DNA of 64,000 nucleotides from Aphrocallistes beatrix (GCA_963281255.1 OY725493.1:2883857-2947856), one strand, 5' to 3'. Counted from the first letter of the stretch, positions 11,843-23,412 are shown. The notes: generated by a model not told the origin, from the sequence alone. Numbers and translations are program-made.

Positions 11843-12943
11843 TATATTGATTCTTTCGACGCCACATATTGAATTGTAGGTATTTTACAGTGTGCAACAA
11901 ATTTTGCTAATATATTATACTTACACAAGTAGATCTAACAACCGATACCTCTTTAATTAAAAAATAAGGATTACGTTAATTATGTTGCATTCCAAATGCC
12001 TAAAACCTCTTGAGGTGTGAAAAATTCTGATACTTTGAGGAAGTGCTTTTGGGGAACATTGTACAAGTATTGGATAATAAGGCGAAATCAGCATTTTGGA
12101 TTTTTAATATGAGCCATCGTCACTTGATTACATATATATATATTTATTAAAAGGTGCTAAGATATATTATGAACATTTATTTGTTGAAAGTTATCTTCTA
12201 TTACGCCATAAAATGATAGGGTTATTCATGGATTCAGAGTTATAGCATGTCTGGATTTTAAATGGTGTCTCAATGTGCCGCGAAGTGTCAGATCAAAAAT
12301 CGTATAGTAACTTTGTCTGCCGGTAAACAGTATAGACCTTTTATCAAATTTCATTACTTTTGCACTAATGGTGATCCCAAAAATCCGTTATGGAGGAAAA
12401 TATATACGTATATATATATAGACATAGGGGCACTCATTTCAGAAGTTGGCCACTATACTTAGTATAGTCGGTAAACAAAAACGAAGAGTTATCATTATAT
12501 TTATACTTAATCATGACACATCTGTAATCAAATTAATTGACTAATTTAATTATAACTCGACATATATAATTATTAATTAACCCACGCTTGCCACAGGGAT
12601 GTGTTGCGTCATTTCCGGTTTAAGTCATTTTCAATGGGGAAGCCAAGGAGTTACTACTATAAATAGAAAAATCCCTTGCTTCCAAGGGTAAATCATATAT
12701 ATACATATAGCTTTACCTACTAAAAGGACACACCACACATACATAATAATATTCTCCACAGTATTATTCTATTTGGTTTGAAAATGCTTTCTCATCATGG
12801 GTGATAACGTCATTGTAGTTTTCTTCCATTTTGAAATTAACCTATACATCCATGGATCAGTGAAAGTAATCAATATTATGCGCCTCTGAATTCTTTGATA
12901 TCATCAGCGCCTAGGCGCCCGCAGGGCGCCACTGTGGATACTA
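11843..12943. other. Intronic stretch of gene B, no gene recognised
   Basis: AT-rich with TA microsatellite tracts (12130-12145, 12400-12420). A GGCGCC..GGCGCC mini-hairpin at 12913-12930 looks like a scrap of the R1 head. Nothing else was supported. Confidence 0.4.
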
Positions 12944-13153
12944 CAGTGGAGTCTCCGAATAACGGACACGTTGGGGACATGGCTTCTGTCCGTTGTAGAG
13001 AATTGTCCGCTTCTCGGAGACTGATCCATCTTTTTATCAAAACACCCAATATGCATCATTTTGAATGCAGTTTTACATGTATTAAAGTTGAATAGTTACG
13101 AGAGAAGTCACAAGTTTTATATTGGCATAGATTTATACTATATATATATACGA

Positions 13154-13454
13154 CAGAGTTGCACGCGGGCCGAATATAATAGTTTTGCCGGCTCCGCCGG
13201 CCGGAAATCTTGGCAGGACTCCCCGCGATGACAACCGAGACGATGTTTTTAATTGTCACGAGGTACCAATTAATGAATACTTACGTAAATGGAACTTTGT
13301 TAGTTTCCACTTATTTGTGTTTGCAGAATCTCACTCCCATAAAAGGATTCCCTAAGTGTCTCTCTATAGTTAGTAACTTACAAAGTGGGCCAAAAATATT
13401 TATGCGGGCTTCTTGCGGGCCGCGGTTACAAATTGCGGCCCGCGTGCAACTCTG
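13154..13454. mobile_element. hAT MITE (CAGAGTTGCACGCGGG family), 301 bp
   Basis: The termini CAGAGTTGCACGCGGGCCG and CGGCCCGCGTGCAACTCTG are inverse. A perfect 8-bp target duplication, ATATACGA, lies at 13146-13153 and 13455-13462. The interior matches 20653-21003 in the opposite orientation. It inserted at the very edge of the mariner fragment. Confidence 0.92.
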
Positions 13455-13462
13455 ATATACGA

Positions 13463-14098
13463 GGGTTGTCCCGAAAGTCCGTGGACTTCTTGAAGGAAAC
13501 CATAAGAGTATAGCTAATTAACATTTGACAATCTTTTAATCCAAATATTTCTCATTTTTCTACTGTATAGCATCACTTTCTATTTCTTACTGTGTTCAAT
13601 ATTGCATTGTCAAAAATTCTATCTTTTCTCCGAAATAGACTCTTTTGAAGAAAGTAAACAGACTGTAATTTGGTTCTGACGGAAACAGGGGAAATCTGGT
13701 TCGGAGATATTAACTGAGATGTCAGAAGTATATGGAGATGAATGCCCCAAAAAAGACGATGATCTACAAGTGGACTGATCGATTTTCTGATGGGTGGAAG
13801 ACTGTTGAGGATGCACCACGTAGTGGCCGTCCAAAATCCACTATTTTTCATGGTAACATCAAGCATGTGAAGAAGGTAATATATCAGAATAATCGTGTCA
13901 CTGTCAGAGAATTAGAAGAGAAGTTGGGAATCCCTAAAACGTCTATTCACCTTATACTTACTGAACATCTTGGAATGACTTATGAGTTGTGGAGTTGAGG
14001 TACGAGAAGGATTACCTCAAGCGTAGTGTGTCTGGAGATGAATCATGGCTCCATTTTTGTGAACCTCTAAATTTCAGAGCAGCCAGTGGAAAAGAAAC
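13463..14098 (+). pseudogene. mariner transposase fragment
   Basis: The left terminus reads GGGTTGTCCCGAAAGTCCGTGG, typical of mariner. The coding part 13732-13998 holds the first helix-turn-helix region: WTDRFSDGWKTVEDAPRSGRP, followed by VRELEEKLGIPKTSIHLIL. This is followed in another frame by SGDESWLHF, the block carrying the first catalytic aspartate (about 14025-14060). The middle and the C-terminal catalytic motifs are missing. The right side is cut by an R1 head fragment at 14100. Confidence 0.8.
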
Positions 14099-14165
14099 GC
14101 TTCTGGCGTACACAAAGTGTCCGCCAGACGTGCATCGCAAGCAAGCGAAGCGCGCTTGTATATAT
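14099..14165 (-). repeat. R1 head fragment
   Basis: ACAAAGTGTCCGCC followed by GCAAGCAAGCGAAGCGCGCTTG is the inverted GC-rich head of R1 without its body. It abuts the mariner fragment directly. Confidence 0.75.
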
Positions 14166-14565
14166 TATAATGGGTGCGCGAATAAGTCAGGAAGATGACT
14201 TTGCCTACTGGTTTACACTTGCATACTAGCTACAGTATCTATTGTGGTGCAAATGTCCATGGTTACTTCAAACATCTTCGACTTTCAAGAAATCTGGTAT
14301 AGTTACTCATATTATTATGTAATTTTGTGATATCCATGAAAATTATTGGGTGCAGTTTCTGGTTGTCCGTTCTTGGGAGATAATTTTGTATTAAGACACG
14401 CCATTCGGGGTCAGTTCCCTGTCCGTTGTTCGGAATTCGGAGTTGTCCGCTTCTCGGTGACTGCTTAAGTATCAAATGCTTGGCAAATTCAATCCGTGCC
14501 GCGAGGTTTGTCCGTTGTAGGGGGTTGTACGCTTCTCGGAGTATCCGTTTGGGAGACTCCACTGT

Positions 14566-15398
14566 ATTAAGTATTCGCCAAACGCGTTATGCAAGTGCTT
14601 GTTATAAAATGGTAACAATGAGATCATAATTCCTAAATGAGAGTTAATATTTTCATCTGAGACTCAAACCTGCTCGAGCCAGTCACAAAATACTCCGCAA
14701 CAGCTATCTATGGACTGGCAATTTCTACAATCAATTCATTTTCGATATAGGGTAACATTATAAAATCTAAGGTACTACCGGATTATAATAATGGGGATCA
14801 TAGCTAATTATAAAACAGGTTTTCTTCAGACAACTTCTGTAAGGTTCTCTCGAATTAAAGTATATTCTAGTAAATCGTATATACATACATCTTCAATTTG
14901 TCAAATCTCAATCCAATAAAATATTCATACGCCTAAATCGATGAATAACATTATGGTATAAGATAATATTCCAAAATTTTCAGCTCCTAAACTCGATTGG
15001 GTTTAAAAACATACATCTGAAGGAGAGTATTCCTAGATAATTTCCTGGTGGGGTTATCGAGCAATTTGGTGAATTTTGTTAAAAAAGTTGAGAATCTATG
15101 ATGTAGAAAATTACTTTAAAACAAAATAATAGATCTACCCACCTCATGGCACAAATAATATCGGCCCGCTGCCGAGGTTTTCAATGTCAGTGCTTTTAAC
15201 TTGCTTTGCGAATAAATTTCAAAATAATTAGAGAACTAGATAACCCTTTACGAATTTTTGTGAAAGCAGACATAGGTTCATGAAGCTTGATGTATGTAAG
15301 AAAAATTTAATATTTTAGTTGCACAGTATGTACTTGAATCAACGATTGATGAATGTTGCAAATATTATTCAAGGTTACAAGGTAATTACTCGTAATTA
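14566..15398. other. Intronic stretch of gene B, decayed R1-like tail only
   Basis: 14590-14745 resembles the R1 tail (AAAATGGTAACAATGAGATCATAATTCC, AATCAATTCATT) but is heavily diverged. The rest, to 15398, shows nothing recognisable. Confidence 0.4.
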
Positions 15399-15750
15399 TC
15401 ACAAGCGCGCTTCGCTTGCTTGCGCTGCGCGGCTGGTGGACACTGTATCAGCCGGAGGCGCCCTTTGGGCGCCTGGGGTCACATTGTTTAATTACAAGGG
15501 AGATGACATCCCTAAATACGTCTGTCATACGGCTATAATCGACATCGAGCGAAAAATCACCAAATTTGTCAATTTTTAAAATTTTTGATGCTTAATGATG
15601 ACGTCACAACACAGTTTAGGTGATAGAAGGCTGAAATTTTAATAGAATGTGTATATTAATATTCTTCACATGTGATACAACAACCTTCAAAAAATGATGA
15701 CTCATCACTCTGTTATAACGTCATCATTACGCATCAAAATTAGGTACTAC
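15399..15750 (+). repeat. R1 copy with inverted second half
   Basis: Starts with the intact GC-rich head ACAAGCGCGCTTCGCTTGC, runs to TTTTTGATGCTTAATGATGACGTCA, then continues with the body in inverted orientation to CGCATCAAAATT. The body palindrome around TGACGTCA probably mediated the rearrangement. Confidence 0.7.
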
Positions 15751-15769
15751 TAGTATAACCCCTACGGAA

Positions 15770-16960
15770 CCTATTGGGAAATGAATTTAGTGTATCATTT
15801 TTTATAGCTTATTTTTTATAGGTGACCTCTTATTACAATTAAATAAAAACCCCCCACAGACGGGATGGAAGTGTGCTTCCAAATCTCATAAGTCACCTTA
15901 AGTCACCTTTATTATACTTAAATAATCAATTCCAGTCCATGTCGTTAAAAGTTATTTTATGATCGAATTGATTGATCGTAGCATATAACACACTTTAATT
16001 GTTGTTAACAATCAAATTGTAGACTGAAAATAGCAGTATTCAATCATTTATATGAAATAGAATAATGTGAATGGCATTATAAAAGGCTGATAATTGATTG
16101 GTTGTCACATGAACCAATGAATTTCAATCACAAATAGTTCTTTTGATTGTATGCATAAATCAATACTATTTTATTCGAATGTATTTGCACTATAAAATAA
16201 TCGAATTTGATTGGCCAGCACATTTTGTCACCTATCTCGAAGAGGTGTGAACTCGGCGAGGTGTGAACACCGAGGTGCACATCTCCATATCACTTTGCAC
16301 CTCCTGTAAAAATTTCAAGACGATATCTCTTAAACTCTGGTCAGGACACGAATTTCGGACGGCTGGAACATCCTCATTTTAGTACTGTGCATCCTATACT
16401 ATTAGTATAGTAGCTATGCTACTATACTAATACTATAGGAAGCACACTAAAAATTAGAGCTTCCATTATTTTCCTCTGAGTTATTGAGAATAATATCATT
16501 TTGACTCCCATAGCATTTTAATATGAACTCTCTAGGCTCCGAAAGAAGCCGCTGTCATATCTTAAAAAAACTATCGAAGATACCTATAATATTCATTAAA
16601 ATATTAAATGAAAGTATATATACCATAAGATATAGGTTCCTCAAAAATCTCCTTTAAAAAAACATTTTTCTCGACTTATCATTGACTTTATTGTAAAACA
16701 AATTCAATGGAAAACTTTGAAAAAATTAGAAAATGGCGAATCTGATCAAGAAATATGTGTCCAAGTGAGGATATTATACTTAAGAATCATTACAAAGGTT
16801 GATAATAATGTACGTACATATAAAAATTTGAACACTTTTCAGGGTACTTTTGATATTCTTCCCCAAATTTGTTTAGAATATGTTAAAATAATTAGTATAA
16901 ATGCGAATATATTCCTGTCAATGCTTAGGGAAGTTAACATCCAAAAACGATATAATGTAC
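15770..16960. other. Intron 2 of gene B, mostly unassigned
   Basis: No coding exon recognised. A near-palindrome at about 16384-16450 (ATCCTATACTATTAGTATAG and its inverse around 16418) and GAGGTGTGAAC repeats at 16243-16275 are the only structures seen. Confidence 0.4.
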
Positions 16961-17300
16961 CTGTAAAAATATTTTCGTAAAATTTATTGTGAAGTTATCA
17001 ATGGGTTCATTAAACTGTAGTGTTATAGTTCTCATGTTTAAATCGATCTGTTGAAATGCTGTAAATAAAGGAGGTATTCTGTCGAATATGAAAACACTAG
17101 GTAAGAGAGGACCATTGAAAAATACAGGATTCTGATTCATATCTCTGATAAGTGAGGGAGAATAAAATAAATAAGATGTGTTTCGAGATGTTGCGAAGTT
17201 ATCAATGGATTTAAGAAAATTAACATCATTTAGTGAAAGGGAAAAATTAACGGATATTGAATCTTCAACAGATAAAATAATCCCGCCATTAAGTGTGAAG
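16961..17300 (-). CDS. Gene B exon 2: secreted Ig-like-repeat protein
   Basis: Coding exon of 340 nt. The acceptor TTTGTTTATAG ends at 17301 and the donor CAG/GTACAT starts at 16960. One base completes the codon split by exon 1 (AA+C, Asn). It is open for 113 further codons and ends in phase 0. The first part finishes repeat 1: FTLNGGIILSVEDS, a stretch of alternating hydrophobics, SLSLNDVNFLKSI, then SLIRDMNQNPV. The second part starts repeat 2 with the hallmark PPLFTAFQQIDLNMRTITLQF and NEPI. Only the half from 17140 has an ATG, so simple ORF scans miss the first 50 codons. There are no internal stops. A host gene rather than a TE is indicated by clean splice sites and repeat continuity. 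Confidence 0.85.
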
Positions 17301-17876
17301 CTATAAACAAATAATAAAAGGTTAATATTATTATAGATTAAAAAGTAGGGAAATATTATTTAATATTCGTCTAATAATTTTGGTCAGAAAGCAAGCCAAA
17401 TCGAGAATAAATTGTTATCAGTAGAAGCTGTTGATACAAACAAATATTTTACCTCCTCTGTATTTAAAGTACATGGACTAGGAATGTTTCTGGACCAGAT
17501 CATACTATATAATACGGCTATATAAGTATAGTATTTGCCTATTTCATTTCTAGGCCATTGTTTACTTTATGATTGCTAGTTTATATAAGTACCTACTATC
17601 ACGAAATCAACTTGACTTAGGTTTTCAAATATGCTGGAAACATCTAAAACACTTTTGAGAATGATTTATCATTGGACTTAACCACAATCACATATATATA
17701 TATATACACCCATATATGGTAATTATTATATAACTGAATTAAGCATTATAAATGAGTGATTACTTATAAAATTACCAACTGAAAAAAGGGAAGACGATCG
17801 TGCTAAAATTGATATTCTTCTTAGTATTGGAGAGTGCATCGTCACTCAATAATGAGCGACGAAACTCAATGCTACT
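17301..17876. other. Intron 1 of gene B, no feature recognised
   Basis: AT-rich. It includes a (TA)n tract at 17690-17706. No element terminus was seen before the mariner. Confidence 0.4.
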
Positions 17877-17878
17877 TA

Positions 17879-19201
17879 GGTCATTTCAAAAGTACTGATC
17901 ACCCCCCACCAATTTGATATTAAGCAACGACTGATGTGTTATTTAATTACATATTCTCGAAATAGTCTCCCTTGACGCGAATACACTCCTTTAGACGGTC
18001 TATCCAGCAGCGAAATGTATTTTTATACTCCGTCTGTGGGATCGATTTCAGGTACTTATGAACGGCGATTTCGATCTCCATTCGGCTAGTGAACTCCTTA
18101 TCAGAGAGATGACATTTCAGCTTTAAAACAACCAGAAGTCACAAGGACTTAGGTCAGGGGAATAGGGAGGGTGATTCAGTGTTTTCATCCCTATATCCTT
18201 GATGTATGCGGTGACTTGTTTAGTTTTATGGCTACTGGCATTATCATGCAGAAGTTTTATTCCACGAGGACCAGTTCTCGGCCGACGCTCTGTGTAGTGT
18301 TTACTGACTTCTGCGAGCACATGAGTGCAATAAAAGTCTCCAGTAACATTCTGGCCCTTCGGAACGCAAACCTGAGCAACTGAACCGTAGGCGTCAAACG
18401 CAATTGCGTATATTACCTTCTTGGCACGGAAATCTGGACGCGGTCTTTTAGGTCGGGGTACGCCGGGATGCAGCCAACACTTAGATTTTTCCTTGGATTT
18501 AGGTTGTGAATAGTAAATCCAAGTTTAATCTATGGTTACTATCTCATAGAGTCGCCTTGCATCAAATTTTTCGTAATGTAGAAGATTTTCACAACATTCT
18601 ACCCTCTGTTTCATCCGGGCCTCTGACAGCAAATACGGCACCCACCGAGCGCAAACCTTCCTTACTCAGAGATCTTCATTCAGAATGTGATAAATATTTC
18701 CCGTTAAGATATCCGTATACTTAGAAAGCTCTTCAATAGAGCAGCAAGGGTCATTTCGAAGAAATTCACCAACCAACTCAATTGAGGGTTCACAGGTTGC
18801 AGATTTAGGCCTACCAGTCCGAGGCTCATCTTCAATGCTGTCTCTTCACTCTCTAAATAGTCGAGCCCATCTTCTAACCGTGGAATAATCTAGTGTTTGA
18901 TCTCCACAAACTTCCACGAGATTATTGTGGGTATACCTGTTCGAATCTTTTAGCAGGGATCGAAACTTGATATACGCCCTTTGCTCTTGCTCAATAATAG
19001 ACGATTTTGAAGCCATAAATGTATAAGTAGCCAAAACTGACGAGATTGAAATGATGATTATAAGAAAAATACTTATGCTATCTTAAAAATTCTTAAGATA
19101 TTAGGAGAGAATGGGTAATGCTATCTGGATTATATTAATTGGTACATTCGATAACCACTAGCTGTCAAAAATCAATAGTGATCAGTACTTTTGAAATGAC
19201 C
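17879..19201 (-). mobile_element. Full-length mariner transposon, 1323 bp
   Basis: Perfect 24-bp inverted termini: GGTCATTTCAAAAGTACTGA plus TCAC on the left, and the exact inverse ending at 19201. Each end is flanked by TA. The length is typical for mariner. The transposase reads on the minus strand. It lies in intron 1 of gene B. Confidence 0.93.
18100..19018 (-). pseudogene. mariner transposase, degenerate
   Basis: DDD-type cut-and-paste transposase, read leftward from an ATG at about 19016. The N-terminal helix-turn-helix region (EQRAYIKFRSLLKDS.. and STVRRWARLFRE) covers 19034-18846. The middle part is out of frame (an 18.4-18.7 kb remnant with the RPKRPRPDFRAKK-like sense in another frame). 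The C-terminal catalytic part, 18320-18123, has LLHDNASSHKT with the second Asp and HPPYSPDLSPCDFWLF with the third Asp, fitting D,D34D. Several frameshifts separate the blocks, so this copy is not autonomous, although its termini are intact. Confidence 0.85.
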
Positions 19202-19420
19202 TAAGTAATGCACCTCGACTTGGACTGAACTTTAGAACAGTCGCCATCTGTGGAAATATTTAGTGAATGTGGAATGCATTTGGAAAATCACGACTTTAAA
19301 TTTTGTTGCAGGGTTTTCAAATATCCCAGAGCACCGTAATAACTGGAAAACTATTTGTAGAAAGAGTAGAAGCCGAGGCTAGACTTAAATAAATTTGAAT
19401 ATGATAAAATGCAGTGTATA

Positions 19421-20155
19421 ATCCTTACTATTAAAACTCGATTAATGTTGGTTTGTTTGTGTATATATATATATGTAATGAATTGATTGAAGAAACTGCA
19501 AGGCACAGAAAGCTGATTTTAGGCATGTGGGAGTCTGTTGGCTATGGCTCCACTAAGTTCTGAGCTCAGGCGAAAATGTCGACTCATCATGGAATTATGA
19601 CGTCATTGTCACCTTTTTTATAATTATAAATTTCAGTTTTTCGAACTTAACTCAGCCATTTTAAGTGATAGAAGGCTGAAATTTTAATAGAATGTTATCC
19701 TTACAATTAAAACTCGATTAATGTGTATATATATATATATATATGTGTATCTATATCTATATCTATATCTATATCTATATCTGTAACGAATTGATTGAAG
19801 AAACTGCCAGGCACAGAAAGCTGATTTTTGGCATGTGGGACTCTTTTGGCTATGGCTCCAGTAAGTTCTGAGCTCAGACGAAAATGTCGACTCATCATCT
19901 AATTATGACGTCATTGTCACCTTTTTTATAATTAGAAATTTCAGTTTTTCGATCATAACTCAGCCATTTTAGGTGATAGAAGGCTGAAATTTTAATATAA
20001 TGTGTATATTAATATGCCTCACATATGATGCAACATCATCAAAAAATGATGACTCATCATTTTATTATGACGTCATCATTACGCATCAAAATTTTAAAAA
20101 TTGACAAATTTGTTGATTTTTCGTGCGATATCGAATATAACAGTAAGACAGACGG
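19421..20155 (-). repeat. Two R1 copies in tandem, inverted orientation
   Basis: The first copy, about 19421-19694, begins ATCCTTACTATTAAAACTCGATTAATG and carries tail and body only. The second restarts TTATCCTTACAATTAAAACTCGATT at 19696 and runs to the AGTAAGACAGACG block near 20150. Between them is an (ATATCT)n tract (19745-19782). Both lack the GC-rich head. The second abuts the gypsy fragment. Confidence 0.75.
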
Positions 20156-20157
20156 GA

Positions 20158-21345
20158 CTCCCAATTGTCATACATCCTGAAGAAGCAGCCAAACAAGTCG
20201 ACGAGGAAGACGAGGCTATTGGAGAGCATGAAATTGGTGATATGGAGGAGTTTAGAGAATATGTGTTAGATGGACCTAGAACTGCAGATGACCAGGACTG
20301 CTTTAGCATGTTTATTGTAGTGGAGCGCTTAAAAAAAAGCTGAAGGTATGCGAGCACCTCACATCTTCCAGACAGTTAACGGGGGTGAATTTACTATTAA
20401 CCTGCTGAATACGACACTGCGCAATGGCGGTTACATGTACATCTTACTCATAGTTAATATCTTTTCACATTACGTCGAATCAATCCCGTTGAAAGACCAG
20501 ACCGCCACGTCCATCGTTAACGCATTCATGGAAGGATGGGCTTATCGTGGACATGGCGTACCAAATATTATGCTCACAGATCAGGGGAAGAATGTGGATG
20601 GGTTAGCGGTGCATGAACTGTGTCACGACTTAGGGATTACTAAACGTCACACCAGAGTTGCACGCGGGTCGCAATTTGTAACCGCGGCCCGGCTCGCAAC
20701 TAAATTATTCGGCCCGCAAGAAGCCCGCATAAATATTTTTGGCCCACTTTGTAAGTTACTAACTATAGAGAGACACTTAGGGAATCCTTTTATGGGAGTG
20801 AGATTCTGCAAACACAAATAAGTGGAAACTAACAAAGTTCCATTTACATAAGTATTCATTAATTTTTACCTCGTGACAATTAAAAACATCGTCTCGGTTT
20901 TCATCGCGGGGAGTCCTGCCAAGATTTCCGATCCGCGGAGCCCGCAAACTATTATATTCGGCCCGCACGGCCCGCGGGCCGAGCCGGCCCGCGTGCAACT
21001 CTGCGTCACACCCGGAGTCCGATGGGATGGCCGAAAGACATATCTGCTTCGTCAAACAAGTGATACGTTGCTTGATGCTCGAACGCCACCTAGAAAAGGG
21101 TTCCTGGCCGTCGTTGTTGCAAGAGATTACTTTCTACTGCAATAATCTGGACAACGCGTCGAGTAAAATATCTCCACACATGTTGGCGTGACCATCAGCC
21201 GAGATCACTAATCGATATAACGGTAAAGAAGAGGCAAGAATTGAGTGAAATTGTACGAGAAAACCAGGAGTGCACTCAATCGGGGGCTAAGAAGCTATAA
21301 AAAGTATGATAAAGGCAAGAAAACATCTAACATAACCACGGGAGA
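20158..21345 (+). pseudogene. Ty3/gypsy integrase fragment, split by a hAT MITE
   Basis: An acidic coding-like block (20158-20343, no known domain) is followed after a TGA by the integrase core: YILLIVNIFSHYVESIPLKD near 20433-20490 with the first Asp replaced by Asn (LIVNIF), GVPNIMLTDQGKNVDG near 20550-20600 with the second Asp, and HDLGITKRHT just before the MITE at 20653. After the MITE the core resumes in another frame with SDGMAER and VKQVIRCL (about 21015-21075), and a decayed tail to about 21345. Frameshifts and stops after 21120 make it inactive. No LTRs were recognised. Confidence 0.8.
20653..21003. mobile_element. hAT MITE (CAGAGTTGCACGCGGG family), 351 bp
   Basis: Inverted termini CAGAGTTGCACGCGGGTCG and GGCCCGCGTGCAACTCTG, with a perfect 8-bp target duplication CGTCACAC at 20645-20652 and 21004-21011. 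It splits the gypsy integrase reading frame. It is the inverse-orientation sibling of 13154-13454, with GC-rich GGCCCGC subterminal repeats. Confidence 0.95.
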
Positions 21346-21440
21346 TTGGGTCATGATTAATGTGATGGACTATTCGTATACATGTTAGTTCGTAGTAGAG
21401 AGAGAACTATCCAATTTTCCACCTCTTTTGTATTAATATT

Positions 21441-22590
21441 CATTACGCTCCATTAAATTTCAGCAAAATATAGATAAGCTATACAGTTTGTATTCTGTAC
21501 ATAAGACTTGAAGTAATCCATGGTTAAATACCGTGAAAAGGCTAGTTACGTAGGCTGTGGTATATAACACTAGATTAAGATGTTCATTGATATTTAAAAA
21601 ATATATACAAATTCAAGTAGGCGAATTATTTTGTTGTTCACTTCTATGGTGCAAATTCTTAGCAATCTAAACCCACATAAAATCATCTATATAAATTCTA
21701 AATACACGATATCCGTGATATACATCACTATAATAATTAATTTAGGTTTAACTAACGAAGAAAATAATAAAACATTTTTGGAAAATTTATTTATTTTGCG
21801 GGGGATGATGTCCGGACATGATAAGTTCCGAGGTTACTAGTAAATTCCATCGGTTTTTTAATACTCGCGGTTTGATCTTATAATCGGTTTATTATTACCA
21901 TCGGTTTATCTTTAATTCGGTTTGTTCTTACTTCAGACTATTATTCTTACATGGTTCATTCTTACTATTTTGATCTGAAAAGAAATAGCAAGACAAAACC
22001 GGTTTCAAATGTACTGTTATTCTAAGGGTTTTAGTAAGCACGCAAATATGTAAAATAGCAATATAAAAAATATTTTCAAGTGTCCCACTTGACTTTGACA
22101 GTCAAGTGGGACACTAAAAATGACAAAATACAAAACCCTACATTTAGACATCTGTCGATGCTTTATCCTAAATATAATTTAGTGTGACATAAACATGTAT
22201 AGTCTGGTAATTATTAGGCGAATTTAATTAACTCATAACATACTCAGTATGGAAACAAATCGACGGACAGATCACAATTTACGTGCAATATGGAATGAAG
22301 AAAATCGAATTTCTGAAAAATTCTGAAGTCACCAGATCAAATCAACAACGAATTCCGATACTACCAATAAGCTAGTTACTTTAGATAATAACCGTTTTCG
22401 TTGGTAATTTTTCTAAATTATTCATAAAGAATTTACACCTGTGTATAGTTACATATTCCCAAAAGATACTGTTTTTTAGTGTGTTACTATAATATTATAT
22501 AGGATCTAGTATGATCCTATATATTACTTATAGTTTAAGAGCACAGTTCTAAAGTGCGTGTTGGTACGCCGGCCATAATGCCTCCTCTAA
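21441..22590. other. Intronic AT-rich stretch with one perfect hairpin
   Basis: No coding exon or element recognised. At 22079-22115 a 15-base stem (AGTGTCCCACTTGAC) faces its perfect inverse across a 7-base loop. CGGTTT/TCGGTTT motifs recur at 21850-21925, suggesting a decayed iterated-motif MITE. Confidence 0.45.
22079..22115. repeat. Perfect short hairpin
   Basis: AGTGTCCCACTTGAC, TTTGACA, GTCAAGTGGGACACT: a 15-bp perfect stem with a 7-base loop. Function unknown; there is no T-run to suggest a terminator. Confidence 0.7.
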
Positions 22591-22649
22591 CAACATTTTA
22601 AAAGATAATGGCGTGAATATTTTTGAGATGATGAGATATTATATGTAGA

Positions 22650-23241
22650 TATTATATGTAGAAAACTTTACAACTATTTTGAACTGCCAAAAAATATTGA
22701 AGGAAATTATAAAGCAAAATGCAAGATATGTTCTAGCTAGAGGTGTACCGGATTAGAGATTTTCTACTTCGGCCGGATCCGGATATCCGGTACTCAATTA
22801 TCCGGTTATCCGGCTAAATATTTATTTGATAAATGATACCATAATATCACATCAAGACCTAAAAAACGAAGTAGGCTACTACCAGAAAATGGTGAGAGAT
22901 TAATATTCATACAAAAGAATCTTTATTTATTGAATTACAACTATTAGCTAGCATTTAGAGTTTTAATATAGTAGATTGGAATAGGTTATAGAATAGATTA
23001 GATTTATGGATTGATAATAGCTTTAGAATTAAATTGTAGTTAATTAAATAAATTGCTTCTGTTTCTATCCATTTTGTAGTTAATGTTTAATTCATACACA
23101 ATCACAGTTGGAACCACTATCCGGTAAATGGCCGGATATAGCCGGATACCGGATTAGAACCGGATATCCGGTACACCCCACAGCTTGATCTCGGCCTCGG
23201 AAAAAACTTGCTCTAATCTAACAACACACTTAAAGGTAAGG
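22650..23241 (+). pseudogene. BED-type zinc finger fragment split by a hAT MITE
   Basis: Before the MITE: FELPKNIEGNYKAKCKICSS (about 22678-22738). After it: ISASEKTCSNLTTHLK (about 23190-23237). Together this gives the CxxC..(T)HLxxH spacing of BED fingers, which are DNA-binding modules of many hAT transposases. A GTAAGG immediately follows the second half, so this could be an exon end. No transposase core was found nearby. It is either an isolated hAT relic or part of an unrecognised gene. Confidence 0.6.
22743..23184. mobile_element. hAT-like MITE (GGTGTACCGGAT family), 440 bp
   Basis: Left end AGGTGTACCGGATTAGAGAT and right end ATATCCGGTACACCCC are inverse. ATCCGG/CCGGAT is iterated near both ends at least nine times, with an AT-rich centre. 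It interrupts the BED finger. The target duplication is only weakly visible (CTAGCT/ACAGCT). Confidence 0.75.
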
Positions 23242-23412
23242 GAAAAACGTCTATATTGAAATATTTACTGTAATTGTACAACTTATCCATCATTTTAATT
23301 ACTTTAATTAATTAATAATAGAGAAAACATCCTTAAATAATAAACTTCAAATATTCTGAATCATAGCAAAGTCTTAGTAATTGTCAAGAAATTTGTAATA
23401 GTAATAGTAATA

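Larger units (their letters stand above)
12944..14564. mobile_element. Pogo-like MITE split by later insertions
   Basis: The left end CAGTGGAGTCTCCGAATAAC (12944) and right end GGGAGACTCCACTG (14564) are inverse to each other and flanked by TA. Both halves carry the iterated motif TGTCCGTTGTTCGG / GTCCGCTTCTCGG. The inside is filled by a hAT MITE, a mariner fragment and an R1 scrap. An alternative is that the two ends belong to two separate copies. Confidence 0.55.

Noticed and set aside
13573-13866. Minus-strand open frames over the mariner fragment
   Set aside because: The mariner helix-turn-helix motifs read on the plus strand; these are antisense.
20647-21145. Open frames inside 20653-21003 and similar ones at 13210-13455
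   Set aside because: They recur only because the hAT MITE recurs in both orientations; no coding constraint is evident.
22079-22115. Rho-independent terminator
   Set aside because: A perfect hairpin but no T-run and no bacterial gene; the genome is eukaryotic.
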